Source: Symbioplanes lichenis
GTDB lineage: Bacteria > Actinomycetota > Actinomycetes > Mycobacteriales > Micromonosporaceae
NCBI RefSeq assembly: GCF_030709675.1
Contig: NZ_JAUZQD010000005.1
Coordinates: 466,435 to 530,434, forward strand
Direction of reading: 5' to 3'
DNA: 64,000 nt
Of the stretch, positions 33,132-45,664 are shown piece after piece; the stretch's first letter is position 1, and every line of letters starts with the position of its first letter. The translations under genes were made by a program, and so were the position numbers. Under the pieces are notes generated by a model that saw only the letters and a list, made by a program, of their open reading frames with translations, was not told where the DNA came from and made no database searches.

Positions 33132-34082
33132 ATGCGCGCCGCCTATGCCAGTGCCGTCAAACCGGACGAGCCCCTCGCCGCTCTCACCGTCGGCGACCTT
33201 CCCGAGCCGTCGCCGCCGGCGGGCTGGGTGACCGTCGACGTGCGGGCCAGCTCGCTCAACCACCACGAGCTCTGGTCCCTGCGCGGCATCGGCCTGCCCG
33301 CCGACCGGCTCCCGATGATCCTCGGCTGCGACGCGGCGGGGGTCGACCCCGCGGGCAACGAGGTCGTGGTGCACGCGCTGATCGAGGACCCGCAGGACCC
33401 GCGCGGCTTCTCCCTGCTCTCCGAGCGCTGGCCCGGCACCCTCGCCGACCGCGTGGCCGTCCCGGCGGCCAACCTCGTGCCCAAGCCGGCCGGCATCTCC
33501 TTCGTCGAGGCGGCCTGCTTCCCGACGGCCTGGCTCACCGCCTGGCACATGCTCACCACCCGGGGCCGCGTCGACTCGGCGGAGGCCGTCCTGGTGCAGG
33601 GCGCCGGCGGCGGCGTCGCCACGGCCGCGGTGATCTTGGCCGCGGCGCTCGGCAAGCGGGTCTATGCGACGAGCCGTGACGAGGCCAAGCGTGACCGCAT
33701 CGCCGCCCTAGGAGCCATCGCTGTCGAGCCGGGCGCGCGTCTCCCCGAGCGAGTCGGCGTCGTCATCGAGTCCGTCGGCGCCCCCACCTTCGAGCACTCC
33801 CTCAAGTGCGCCGCCCCCGAGGCCCGCATCGTCGTCTGCGGCGCCACGGGCGGGCCCTTTCCCAAGATCGATCTGCGCCGCGTCTTCATGATGCGCCTCG
33901 AGATCCTGGGCAGCACGATGGGCACGGCGGCCGAGCTCGCCGACCTGCTCACCTTCTGCGCGACCGAGGGCATCCACCCGGTGATCGACTCGACGTACGG
34001 CTTCTCCGCCGTGACCGAAGCCTTCGCCCGCCTCCATTCCGGCGAGGCGTTCGGCAAGATCGCGATCGACCACTTGCACTGA
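33132..34082 (+). CDS. MDR-family zinc-independent oxidoreductase
   Basis: A 316-residue medium-chain dehydrogenase/reductase. The N-terminal GroES-like domain has SLNHHELWSLRG and LGCDAAGVDPAG, and the Rossmann domain LVQGAGGGVATAAVILAAALGKRV. The Cys/His zinc ligands of alcohol dehydrogenases are not evident, so quinone-oxidoreductase-like activity with NADPH is most likely. ATG 33132 is chosen; the frame opens six codons earlier. The DnaA-box pair lies in its upstream region. Substrate unknown. Confidence 0.85.
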   Translation: MRAAYASAVKPDEPLAALTVGDLPEPSPPAGWVTVDVRASSLNHHELWSLRGIGLPADRLPMILGCDAAGVDPAGNEVVVHALIEDPQDPRGFSLLSERWPGTLADRVAVPAANLVPKPAGISFVEAACFPTAWLTAWHMLTTRGRVDSAEAVLVQGAGGGVATAAVILAAALGKRVYATSRDEAKRDRIAALGAIAVEPGARLPERVGVVIESVGAPTFEHSLKCAAPEARIVVCGATGGPFPKIDLRRVFMMRLEILGSTMGTAAELADLLTFCATEGIHPVIDSTYGFSAVTEAFARLHSGEAFGKIAIDHLH

Positions 34083-34433
34083 CCCTCGTCGCTTGCGGGC
34101 GGGTTGGCGCTGCGTCGTGCTTTCATCGTGCGCGCCTGGTCCATTGCGTGGCCCGTCGTGTCCGGCGCGCCGGGTTGTGCCTTGGACGAGCGTGCCGAGT
34201 CCTGTCCGTGGCTTGCGTGGCGCGCCGTGCCTTGGACGTGGGCGCCGGGTTCTGTCCGTGGCTTGTGTGGCGCGTCGTGTCCGGCGTGACTGGTCGTGCC
34301 TTCGGCATGCGCGTTCCGGTCCTGTCCACGCCAGGCGCGCCGCAATCTGCGCCAGCTGGGCCTGTCCCGCCCTTTCGTTCAGGTTCGGCGCGAGCCGTCC
34401 GGTGCTCCTTCCTGCTCGGCGCGCGCGGGCGGG
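34083..34433. repeat. Gene-free region with 50-bp imperfect tandem repeats
   Basis: Two units of 50 bp, 34177-34226 and 34227-34276, start GTGCCTTGGACG and share most bases including CTGTCCGTGGCTTG. A third, more diverged unit appears near 34277-34330. The unit is not a multiple of three and the frames crossing it have skewed composition, so it is not coding. Confidence 0.65.
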
Positions 34434-35009
34434 TCAGGGGGTGGCGGGGCGCGGGGCCGGGGCTTGGCGGGCGGTGGGGCTGGTGAGGCGTGGGCTCAGG
34501 AGGGCGGCGCGGAGGCGGGCGACGTCCCAGGCGTCCTTGTCGCGGCGGGGTGCGCCGGGCACCCAGACAGGCATCATTTCCTTGATCTCGATCTGCGCCC
34601 GCGGCCCCACGATGCGGCAGGTGACATTGCCGAGCCGGCACGGCTGCCAGGTGAGCAGGTCGGCGGGCCAGCGTGCCCCGGCGTAGGGTCCGCCGGCCAC
34701 GGTCGGGCAGCCGTCGGTGTCGCGGCCGAAGAGCGCGAAGCTGACCTCGATGCCGTCGGCGGTCAGCAGGTCGCGCTGCTGTTCGGGCGGCGGGCCGGGG
34801 TCGTCGCGGTAGCCGTTTTCGTGCAGCGCTGACACCAGCGGAGCGGCGTCGTCCGCCGCGCAGAAGAAGTCGATGTCGCGGTGGGGGCGGGTGACCTCGC
34901 CGAGGAAGAAGTCCATGGCCCAGCCGCCGCGCAGCCACACGTCGATCCCGGTGGCGGCGGCCACGCGCACGATCTCGGCGATGACGTCGAGCTGCCGGCG
35001 GGAGTCCAC
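34434..35009 (-). CDS. ANT/Lin-like nucleotidyltransferase-fold protein
   Basis: A 191-residue protein resembling aminoglycoside and lincosamide nucleotidyltransferases. The core motif WLRGGWAMDFFLGEVTRPHR and the next DIDFF supply the acidic pair for metal. Later DGIEVSFALF has the third. Substrate is unknown, and environmental homologues are often not resistance enzymes. GTG 35009 follows a TACCCT element by six bases, so the message may be leaderless. The C-terminus is Pro/Arg-rich and low in complexity. Confidence 0.75.
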   Translation of the reverse strand: MDSRRQLDVIAEIVRVAAATGIDVWLRGGWAMDFFLGEVTRPHRDIDFFCAADDAAPLVSALHENGYRDDPGPPPEQQRDLLTADGIEVSFALFGRDTDGCPTVAGGPYAGARWPADLLTWQPCRLGNVTCRIVGPRAQIEIKEMMPVWVPGAPRRDKDAWDVARLRAALLSPRLTSPTARQAPAPRPATP

Positions 35010-35166
35010 TCCGTCAGGGTAGGGCGCGCCCGCGGACACGAAGGGGTGAACAAGCCGCCGCGAGGCCCCCCTCGCCCGGGTGTCACATGCCCACACGGGC
35101 GTTGCGCCTGGTAGGGGCCCGGTAGGTGGTGTCGGCCGCGTGCGGGGCTTCGCTATGGTCGTGGCC

Positions 35167-35337
35167 ATGTCTGACAACAGCGTCGATCCGAGTGGCAACA
35201 CCGAGGCCTTCCGGGCCTTCACGCACAGTGCCCCACCCGAGGAACCCGCTGCCGCCTCCAAGACCCCGCTGATCATCGGCGTCGCGGTCGTGGCGGTCGT
35301 CCTCGTCGCGGTGCTCGCCTGGCTGGTCCTGAGCTGA
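35167..35337 (+). CDS. Small single-helix membrane protein
   Basis: A 56-residue protein: about 33 polar residues (SDNSVDPSGNTEAFRAF) then one C-terminal helix (LIIGVAVVAVVLVAVLAWLV). It looks tail-anchored. ATG 35167 is preceded by no strong ribosome site. Similar short orphan genes occur in the family Micromonosporaceae, but I cannot name it. Confidence 0.55.
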   Translation: MSDNSVDPSGNTEAFRAFTHSAPPEEPAAASKTPLIIGVAVVAVVLVAVLAWLVLS

Positions 35338-35373
35338 CCCGAGGCTGAGCCACCCGGCTGCCTAACTGACCGG

Positions 35374-35403
35374 CCGCCCCTCACCCCACCGGGCGCGGGG
35401 CGG
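35374..35403. terminator. Possible terminator after the 56-residue protein gene
   Basis: CCGCCCC (35374-35380) pairs with GGGGCGG (35397-35403) around a 16-base loop. The remaining bases to 35581 hold nothing recognisable. Confidence 0.35.
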
Positions 35404-35581
35404 TCGCCGTTCTGCCCTCGTGCGTCGAGCACTGCAAGCGGCTGAGCCCCACAGGCCGCCTGTCCGCCACATCAGCTGTGCGAGCGGGGACAAGGGTCAG
35501 AGATCGCCCGTCTGCGAAGCCAGCAGCTGACCGGCGCCGGGGAAGCGCAAAGTCCGCTCAACACCCGAGGCCGGGAGAAGC

Positions 35582-36691
35582 TCAGCCCCGCGCCAGCGCC
35601 TCCTCGGTCTGCCGGGCGATTTCCGCCTCCTCGTCGGTGGGGACCACGCACACCGCGATCCGGCTGCCCTCCGTCGAGATGATCGTCTCGCCGCGGTCGT
35701 TGCGGGCGGGGTCGATCTCGATGCCCAGCGGCGCCAGGCCGGACAGGGCAGCCGCGCGCACGGCCGGGGCGTTCTCGCCCACGCCGGCCGCGAAGGTGAT
35801 GGCGTCCACCCGGCCGAGAACCGCCAGATAGCTGCCGACGTACTCCTTGATGCGCCGGCAGTAGAGGTCGAAGGCCAGCGTGGCCCGCTCGTCGCCCTCA
35901 GCGCGGCGGCGGGTGACGGCTCGCATGTCGTTGTCGCCGGAGACGCCCTGCAGGCCGCCGAAACGGGTCAGGGAGCGCTCGATCTCCTCGATCGGCAGGC
36001 CCGCCTCCCGGTGCAGGTGGAAGATCACCGACGGATCGATGTCGCCGCTGCGGGTGCCCATCACCAGGCCGGCCAGCGGGGACATGCCCATGGACGTGGC
36101 GACGCTGCGGCCACCCTCGACGGCACACGCGCTCGCGCCGTTACCGAGGTGGAGGGTGATCACGTTGGTGTCCGGGACCGGGCGGCCGAGGATTTCCGCG
36201 GTGCGCCGGGCCACGTACGCGTGGGAAGTCCCATGAAACCCGTACCGCCGGATCCGCCAGCGCGCCGCCAGCTCCGCATCGATCGCATAGGCCGTGCCCT
36301 CGGCCGGGATCGTCTGGTGGAACGCGGTGTCGAAGACGGCGACCTGCGGGATGTCGGGCAGCAGCTTGCGGGCCACGGCGATGCCGCTGAGGGCGGCGGG
36401 GTTGTGCAGCGGCGCGAGTGGCACGAGGCTGTCGACGGCCGCGACCATGTCGTCGTCGACCACCGTGGCCGCGCTGAACAGCTCGCCGCCGTGGACGACC
36501 CGGTGGCCGACCGCGTCGAGCCCGGTGAGGTCGATCTCGCCCATGACGCGTTGCAGGGCTGCGGAGTGGTCGGCAGCCTCGCCCCCGGGCTCGCCGATGC
36601 GCTCGACGAGTCCCTTGGCGACGATCTCGCCCCCGTTGAACAGCGTGTACTTGAGGGACGAGGAGCCCGAGTTGAGCACGAGAGTCTTCAT
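35582..36691 (-). CDS. ackA: Acetate kinase
   Basis: A 369-residue ASKHA kinase interconverting acetate/ATP and acetyl-phosphate/ADP. LVLNSGSSSLKYTLF opens the protein; VFDTAFHQTIP, YGFHGTSHAYVA and ITLHLGNGASACA are the conserved catalytic and phosphate-binding segments; the ADP-binding region includes FAAGVGENAPAVRAA. ATG overlaps the pta stop by four bases (ATGA). Together with pta it forms the reversible acetyl-CoA/acetate route. Confidence 0.97.
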   Translation of the reverse strand: MKTLVLNSGSSSLKYTLFNGGEIVAKGLVERIGEPGGEAADHSAALQRVMGEIDLTGLDAVGHRVVHGGELFSAATVVDDDMVAAVDSLVPLAPLHNPAALSGIAVARKLLPDIPQVAVFDTAFHQTIPAEGTAYAIDAELAARWRIRRYGFHGTSHAYVARRTAEILGRPVPDTNVITLHLGNGASACAVEGGRSVATSMGMSPLAGLVMGTRSGDIDPSVIFHLHREAGLPIEEIERSLTRFGGLQGVSGDNDMRAVTRRRAEGDERATLAFDLYCRRIKEYVGSYLAVLGRVDAITFAAGVGENAPAVRAAALSGLAPLGIEIDPARNDRGETIISTEGSRIAVCVVPTDEEAEIARQTEEALARG

Positions 36692-38751
36692 GCGCCGGCC
36701 TGGATCGCGGTGATCGCCACGGTGTTGATGATGTCCTTCACTGTCGCGCCGCGGGAGAGGTCGTTGACCGGGCGGCGGAGACCCTGCATGACCGGGCCGA
36801 CGGCGACCGCGTTGGCGGAGCGCTGCACAGCCTTGTACGTGTTGTTACCCGTGTTCAAGTCGGGAAAGACGAACACTGTCGCCTTGCCCGCCACCGCACT
36901 CTCCGGCAACTTGGTGGCCGCCACGGCGGGGTCGATGGCCGCGTCGTACTGAATGGGGCCCTCGACCGGCAGCTCGGGATGCCGCTCGCGGATCAGGGCG
37001 GTGGCCGCGGCGACCTTCTCGACGTCGGCGCCCGCCCCGGAGCTGCCCGTCGAGTAGGACAGCATCGCCACGCGGGGCTCGAGCCCGAACGCGGCGGCCG
37101 TGTGGGCCGACGAGACGGCGATGTCGGCGAGCTGGGCGGCGTCGGGATCCGGGTTGACGGCGCAGTCGCCATAGACGAGGACGCGGTCGGCCAGCAGCAT
37201 GAAGAACACGCTGGACGCCACCGAGACCTCGGGCACGGTCTTGATGATCTCGAACGCGGGGCGGATCGTCGCCGCCGTGGTGTGCGTGGCGCCGGACACC
37301 ATGCCGTCGGCGTGCCCGAGGGCGACCATCATCGTGCCGAAGTAGTTGACGTCACGCACCACGTCGTAGGCCAGGTCGAGCGTCACGCCCTTCTTCTTGC
37401 GCAGCTCGGCGTAGCGCTCGGCGAAGCCGTCCCGCCACTCGCTCGTGGCCGGGTCGACCAGCCGGGCCGCACCGATCTCCACGCCCAGCTCGCGGGCGCG
37501 GCGGTTGATCTCCTCCGGGTTGCCGAGCAGAGTGAGGTCGGCGACACCGCGGCGCAGCAGCGTCTCCGTGGCGCGCAGGATCCGCTCCTCGGTGCCCTCG
37601 GGCAGGACCAGGTGGCGGCGGGTGGCGCGGGCCCGGTCGATCAGATCGTTCTCGAACATGAGCGGCGTCACCCGCGCGGACCGGGTCACGTCGAGCAGGC
37701 GGCTCAGCTCGGCCGTGTCCACATGCTCGTCGAAGACCCCGAGCGCGGCCTGCACCTTCCGCGGCGTCGACGGGCTCAGCTTGGCCTCGATGCGGTCGGC
37801 CGCGTTGATCGTGTCGTAGCTGTCGGACCGCACAACCAGCATCGCCAGCCCGGTGTTGAGCCGCTCGATCACTTGCACGGCCCGCGGGTCGGGGAACTCG
37901 CCGAGGGTCAGCACGAGCCCGGCCAGCGTCACGTTGCCCGCGGCGTGCGCGGCGCTCGCGGCGACCAGGAGATCGGCCCGGTCGCCCGGGGTGATCAGCA
38001 ACGCCCCGTCGGTGAGGTGCTCGAGGACGGCTGGCACGTGGGCCGCACCGACGACATAGTCGAGGACGTCACGGTCGAGCGCCGCCTCCCCGCCGGTCAC
38101 CACGGTGGCGTCGAGCGCGGCGGCGACCTCGGCCACCGTGGGCGCTGCCACGGCGGGCACCTCGGGGATCGCCCACACCGGCACCGGCACGCCGTTGGGC
38201 ACGGCAAAGCCCTCCGGCACCCGGTTGGCGATCACGGCCAGCACCGTCGCGCCCAGGTCGGTGAGCGCGTGGTACGCCGCCCGGGCCGCCCCGCTCACGT
38301 CGCCCTTGCGCCCCTGACCGCTGACGACGGGCACCACCACGCTGCCGAACTCCACCGCGAGCCGCGCGTTGAACCCCAGCTCGCGCGGGATCTCGTCACC
38401 ACCGTCGTCCTGCCGGACCGCGAAGTCGCTGCCGATCACCACGACCGACGAGCACTCGCGCTCGACCTCGCGATAGCGCTCGACGATGCGGGAGATCAGC
38501 TCCTCCCACCGGCCGTCGGCCACCAGCTCGGCCGCCTCGGCGGAAGTGACCCCGTACGACGCCTCGTAGCCGGCGCTGACCGGATAACGCTCGGTGAGCA
38601 GGGTCAGCAACGGATCCCGCCCCGACGCCGGCACCAGGGGCCGGAAGACCCCGATGCGCGCGACCTGGCGGGAGAGGAGCTCCGCGAGCCCGAGGGCCAC
38701 GGTGCCCTTGCCGACACCGGGTCCGAGCCCGGCCACATAGACGCTTGCCAC
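36688..38751 (-). CDS. pta: Phosphate acetyltransferase
   Basis: A 687-residue long-form Pta converting acetyl-CoA and phosphate to acetyl-phosphate. The N-terminal domain resembles a BioD/CobB P-loop (VYVAGLGPGVGKGTVALGL), the middle is a DRTGG domain, and the C-terminal third is catalytic (MMVALGHADGMVSGATHTTA, VLVYGDCAVNPDPDA). Length is normal for the long class. The start ATG is preceded by an intergenic region with repeated DnaA boxes. ackA follows by overlap. Confidence 0.96.
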   Translation of the reverse strand: MASVYVAGLGPGVGKGTVALGLAELLSRQVARIGVFRPLVPASGRDPLLTLLTERYPVSAGYEASYGVTSAEAAELVADGRWEELISRIVERYREVERECSSVVVIGSDFAVRQDDGGDEIPRELGFNARLAVEFGSVVVPVVSGQGRKGDVSGAARAAYHALTDLGATVLAVIANRVPEGFAVPNGVPVPVWAIPEVPAVAAPTVAEVAAALDATVVTGGEAALDRDVLDYVVGAAHVPAVLEHLTDGALLITPGDRADLLVAASAAHAAGNVTLAGLVLTLGEFPDPRAVQVIERLNTGLAMLVVRSDSYDTINAADRIEAKLSPSTPRKVQAALGVFDEHVDTAELSRLLDVTRSARVTPLMFENDLIDRARATRRHLVLPEGTEERILRATETLLRRGVADLTLLGNPEEINRRARELGVEIGAARLVDPATSEWRDGFAERYAELRKKKGVTLDLAYDVVRDVNYFGTMMVALGHADGMVSGATHTTAATIRPAFEIIKTVPEVSVASSVFFMLLADRVLVYGDCAVNPDPDAAQLADIAVSSAHTAAAFGLEPRVAMLSYSTGSSGAGADVEKVAAATALIRERHPELPVEGPIQYDAAIDPAVAATKLPESAVAGKATVFVFPDLNTGNNTYKAVQRSANAVAVGPVMQGLRRPVNDLSRGATVKDIINTVAITAIQAGA

Positions 38752-38797
38752 GTGCCCAAACTACCGGCCGCCCCAAGATCATGCCCGGGGTCGCCCG

Positions 38798-38848
38798 GCC
38801 CTGTGGACAACGGCCGAAGGTCCCGGACAGCCCTGTGGACAACGGCCG
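38798..38848. repeat. 19-bp direct repeat carrying DnaA boxes
   Basis: GCCCTGTGGACAACGGCCG occurs exactly at 38798-38816 and 38830-38848, 32 bp apart. Each copy contains TGTGGACAA, the reverse complement of the TTGTCCACA DnaA box. It lies just upstream of pta. Confidence 0.65.
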
Positions 38849-39009
38849 CGGAATTGCGGCGGGCCCGAGTATCGTCCCGGGTGGGGGCGGCCGGAGGCCA
38901 TGACCCCCAGACCCGGAGGCCACGAGCGGGGAAGGCCGGAGGCAGCGGCAGCGCCGCCTTCAACGGCAGCGCGCGGGGGGCCAGGACCGCGAAGCGGAAG
39001 GCCAGCGAC

Positions 39010-39723
39010 TCAGAGCAAAGACCGCAGATAACTGTCCGGAGACTCGAGAAAACGCCGCCAATGCGCCACGATCTCCAGCGACGACCACTCGACCCGGCGA
39101 ATGCCGTGCGCGCCGAGCTCCAGGATCGTCGCCCCGGGCAGGGCGGTCAGCACCGGCGAGTGCGTCGCGATCACCACCTGCGCCCCGTCGTCACGCAACG
39201 CCTGCAGACGTGCGAGCAGCCCCAGCGTCGACGTGAAGGACAGGGGCGCTTCGGGTTCGTCCATCAGATAGAAGCCGTACCCGTGGAACTTGCGGTCGAG
39301 GAGCTCGAGGAACCCCTCACCGTGGCTGCGTTCGTGCAGGTCGGCGTCGGGGGAGCCCGGCAGGCCCTCCAGGTACGTGTAGAGGCCGTGCATTGTCTCG
39401 GCCCGCAGGAAGTACGCGGAGAGCGGCCGCCCGGGTGTGCGGATCACCTTGAGGAGCCCGCCGAGCGGCGACTCCGTGACGCGGCTGCTGTGCCGGACCG
39501 ACCGGCTGCCGCCCTCGGGGTTGAGGCCGTGCGCGTCCGCGAGCGCCTCGATGAGCGTGGACTTGCCGGAGCCGTTCTCGCCGACGAGGAAGGTCACTCC
39601 GGCGGGGATGTTGAGACCGTGCGCGAGCACTGCGGCGACGGCCGGGATGCGGGCCCACCAGGCGGACTGGTCGACGTCGGCATCCGCGGCCAGTTCGACG
39701 CGGCGGATCGGGCGGTCGATCAG
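39010..39723 (-). CDS. AAA ATPase (single-domain, SbcC/RecF-like), probable CTG start
   Basis: A 237-residue ABC/SMC-type ATPase. Walker A is FLVGENGSGKSTLIEAL, Walker B FYLMDEPEAPLS, and the switch His is in VVIATHSPVL. No coiled coil or second domain. The core starts (IDRPIRRVEL) right after the stop of the DUF6104 gene, where no ATG, GTG or TTG exists; CTG 39723 overlaps that stop as CTGA and has GAGGA six bases upstream. Similar small ATPases are sometimes toxin- or defence-linked; no nuclease partner is adjacent. Function unknown. Confidence 0.78.
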   Translation of the reverse strand: MIDRPIRRVELAADADVDQSAWWARIPAVAAVLAHGLNIPAGVTFLVGENGSGKSTLIEALADAHGLNPEGGSRSVRHSSRVTESPLGGLLKVIRTPGRPLSAYFLRAETMHGLYTYLEGLPGSPDADLHERSHGEGFLELLDRKFHGYGFYLMDEPEAPLSFTSTLGLLARLQALRDDGAQVVIATHSPVLTALPGATILELGAHGIRRVEWSSLEIVAHWRRFLESPDSYLRSLL

Positions 39724-39899
39724 GACTCGTCCTCGTCGTCGTCGCGGGCCAGCCAGGTGGCGAAGCGCTCGATGGGCGTCTCGAACTCCGGGTTCTGGTC
39801 GACGAAGACCTGCAGCTGGGACGCCACCCATTCCAGCGTGACGGACTCCTCGCCGCGCCGCTCGACCAGCTCTTCGATGCCACGATCGGTGAAGTACAT
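39720..39899 (-). CDS. DUF6104 small protein
   Basis: A 59-residue acidic protein beginning MYFTDRGIEELVERRGEE and ending in a DDDEDES tail. It matches the actinobacterial DUF6104 family of unknown function. It overlaps the ATPase downstream, and stands between it and kgd. ATG 39899 is fixed by the conserved MYFTDRG start. Confidence 0.8.
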   Translation of the reverse strand: MYFTDRGIEELVERRGEESVTLEWVASQLQVFVDQNPEFETPIERFATWLARDDDEDES

Positions 39900-39958
39900 G
39901 ACCGGATAGTAAAGGCGCCGCCCCGCGAACAGATCACGGGGCGGCGCCGGCAGAACGA

Positions 39959-43660
<3,702 letters not shown>

Positions 43661-43804
43661 TTCCGTGTTCGCCTCTTTCACCATGTTGTCAGCACGCGAC
43701 GTTCGTCACAGCATGGACGAATGATTCGGCGTCAAGGCTACGCCGTGGAATGCGCGCGGCCATGCGCACATCCGGTCTGACTGCACGGTGATGTGCCGGA
43801 TACG

Positions 43805-44623
43805 TCAGGTGATGTCGCGTTTTCTCGTGATCACTGTGCCCACGGCGCCGGCGAGCACCGCGTACAGGACCAGGATGACCGCCCCGAGCCAGCGCGGCGG
43901 GCTGCCGGGCAGGCTCGCACCCGACACGAGCAGCTGCGACGCCAGCGGCGGGATCAGCACCTGGAGCTTCGGGAACCACTCGCCGAAGCTGTCGCCGATC
44001 AGCAGAAAGAACGTGTTCGAGCCGAGGTAGCCGAGGACGTACACCACGCTCAGCGTCACCGTGGCGCCGATCTGACTGCGGATCAGCACGCCCGCGCCGA
44101 CGCCGAAAACCGCCCAGAGGGCGTACGCCAGGGCGTTGAGCAGGATCGCCTCCCACACCGCGCCGGAGCCGAAGAACGGGCCCGAGTCGTACGCGGCCAG
44201 GATCAGCGCGCCGAGGACGAGGTTGAGCAGCGTGCTCACCAGCCAGAACGCCAGCCCCACGAGCACCGCGGCGACCAGTTTCGCGCCGACGACCAGTTCG
44301 CGGCGCGGCGTCTGCAGGAACGCCGTGGTCGCGGTCTGCTGGAAGTACTCGCTGGTCACCACGATCGCGGCGAGCAGCATGACGACGAGCAGGCCGAAGA
44401 ACTGGCCGTTCGTGTAGAGGTTCGCCGCGATGTCCGACTCGTGCAGGACGAAGTCGCCGGTGGCCGGGTCGACCTCGATGCTGCTCCCGGCGTCCAGGCC
44501 CACGCTCGTGGCGAACCAGTTGACGGCGAGCGTGAGCGCCCACAGCGCGAGGAAGACCAGAGCGAAGATCCACCAGGTGCTGGTCGTACGGAGCTTCAGC
44601 AGCTCGGCCCGGATGAGCCTCAT
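43805..44623 (-). CDS. ABC-2-type transporter permease
   Basis: A 272-residue membrane protein with six predicted helices. It starts MRLIRAELLKLRTTSTWW, the usual N-terminus of ABC-2 permeases paired with a DrrA/CcmA-like ATPase. A large exposed loop follows the first helix (about residues 35-70). The ATG overlaps the ATPase stop (ATGA), so the pair is coupled. Cargo unknown; an exporter of a lipid or drug is likely. Confidence 0.88.
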   Translation of the reverse strand: MRLIRAELLKLRTTSTWWIFALVFLALWALTLAVNWFATSVGLDAGSSIEVDPATGDFVLHESDIAANLYTNGQFFGLLVVMLLAAIVVTSEYFQQTATTAFLQTPRRELVVGAKLVAAVLVGLAFWLVSTLLNLVLGALILAAYDSGPFFGSGAVWEAILLNALAYALWAVFGVGAGVLIRSQIGATVTLSVVYVLGYLGSNTFFLLIGDSFGEWFPKLQVLIPPLASQLLVSGASLPGSPPRWLGAVILVLYAVLAGAVGTVITRKRDIT

Positions 44624-45537
44624 CGGATCCCCGCCCTTCCGGCGGTCAGCTGGAGGAAGACCTGCTCGAGATCGGCCCGCTCGCCGGTGAGCTCGTGCAG
44701 CTCGACGCCGGCGGCGAAGGCCACGTGGCCGACGTGGGCGACCTCGAGCCCGGTCACCGTCAGCGCGCCGTCGGGCAGCTCGGCCACCTCGGCCTGCTCC
44801 TTTTCGAGGGCGGCGAGCAGCTCGGCGGGCTGCGGCGTGCGCACGCGCACCTGCAGCGTGCCGCTCAGCGAGGCGAGCACCTCGCCGACCGGGCCCTGCC
44901 GGATCAGCTGCCCGGCGGCGATGATCACCACGTCGTCGGCGAGCAGCTGCATCTCGGCCAGCAGGTGGCTGGAGACCAGGACCGTACGGCCCTGCGCGGC
45001 GAGCGCTTTGAGCAGGTCGCGCATCCACCGGATGCCCTCGGGGTCGAGCCCGTTCGCCGGCTCGTCGAGGATCAGCACCCCCGGGTCGCCGAGCATGGCG
45101 GCGGCGATGCCCAGCCGCTGCTTCATGCCGAGCGAGTAGCCCTTGAACTTGCGGTTCGCCGCCGGGGTCAGGCCGACCCGGTCGAGCGCGAGATCGGCGG
45201 CGCTGTCGGGCAGCCCGGCCGCGGTCGCCATGACCCGCAGATGATTGCGCCCCGTACGCCCCTTGTGCGCGCTGGACGCCTCCAGCACCGCCCCGACGTG
45301 CCGGATCGGCTCCGTGAGCTCGACGTAGGGCGTCCCGGAGAAGGTCGCCGTGCCCGACGTGGGCCGGACCAGGCCGAGCATCATGCGCAGCGTCGTCGTC
45401 TTGCCCGCGCCGTTGGGCCCGAGGAAGCCGGTGACGCGCCCCGGCCGGACGGTGAACGACAGATCGTCGACCGCGCGCAACTGTCCGTATTGCTTGGTCA
45501 GGTGGGAGACGACGATCTCCCCGGGTACGTCCGTCAA
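44620..45537 (-). CDS. ABC transporter ATP-binding protein
   Basis: A 305-residue ATPase. Walker A is FLGPNGAGKTTTLRMM, the signature is YSLGMKQRLGIAAAM, Walker B is VLILDEPANGLDPEG, and the switch region VLVSSHLLAEM. A C-terminal extension of about 80 residues after the nucleotide domain is usual for DrrA-like exporters. It works with the overlapping permease. Divergent from the olsB-like gene. Confidence 0.93.
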   Translation of the reverse strand: MTDVPGEIVVSHLTKQYGQLRAVDDLSFTVRPGRVTGFLGPNGAGKTTTLRMMLGLVRPTSGTATFSGTPYVELTEPIRHVGAVLEASSAHKGRTGRNHLRVMATAAGLPDSAADLALDRVGLTPAANRKFKGYSLGMKQRLGIAAAMLGDPGVLILDEPANGLDPEGIRWMRDLLKALAAQGRTVLVSSHLLAEMQLLADDVVIIAAGQLIRQGPVGEVLASLSGTLQVRVRTPQPAELLAALEKEQAEVAELPDGALTVTGLEVAHVGHVAFAAGVELHELTGERADLEQVFLQLTAGRAGIR

Positions 45538-45664
45538 GTCGCCGTCCCTCCATCGGTTCCGATCAACCTAGTGGGGGCGTCAAGCGCGTTCAGTTCACTT
45601 CGCCGACATCAACCGCCACCTGATCCGACACGCCGACGGCAGACGCGAGCGTTACACAGGTCAC

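Noticed and set aside
34434..35009. Antibiotic-resistance gene
   Set aside because: Fold resembles ANT/Lin enzymes, but environmental homologues often have other substrates; resistance not claimed.
36979..39909. A 976-codon plus-strand frame
   Set aside because: Antisense shadow of pta and the ATPase, no family resemblance.
44695..45664. Plus-strand frame through the ABC ATPase region
   Set aside because: The minus-strand ATPase has complete Walker and signature motifs.
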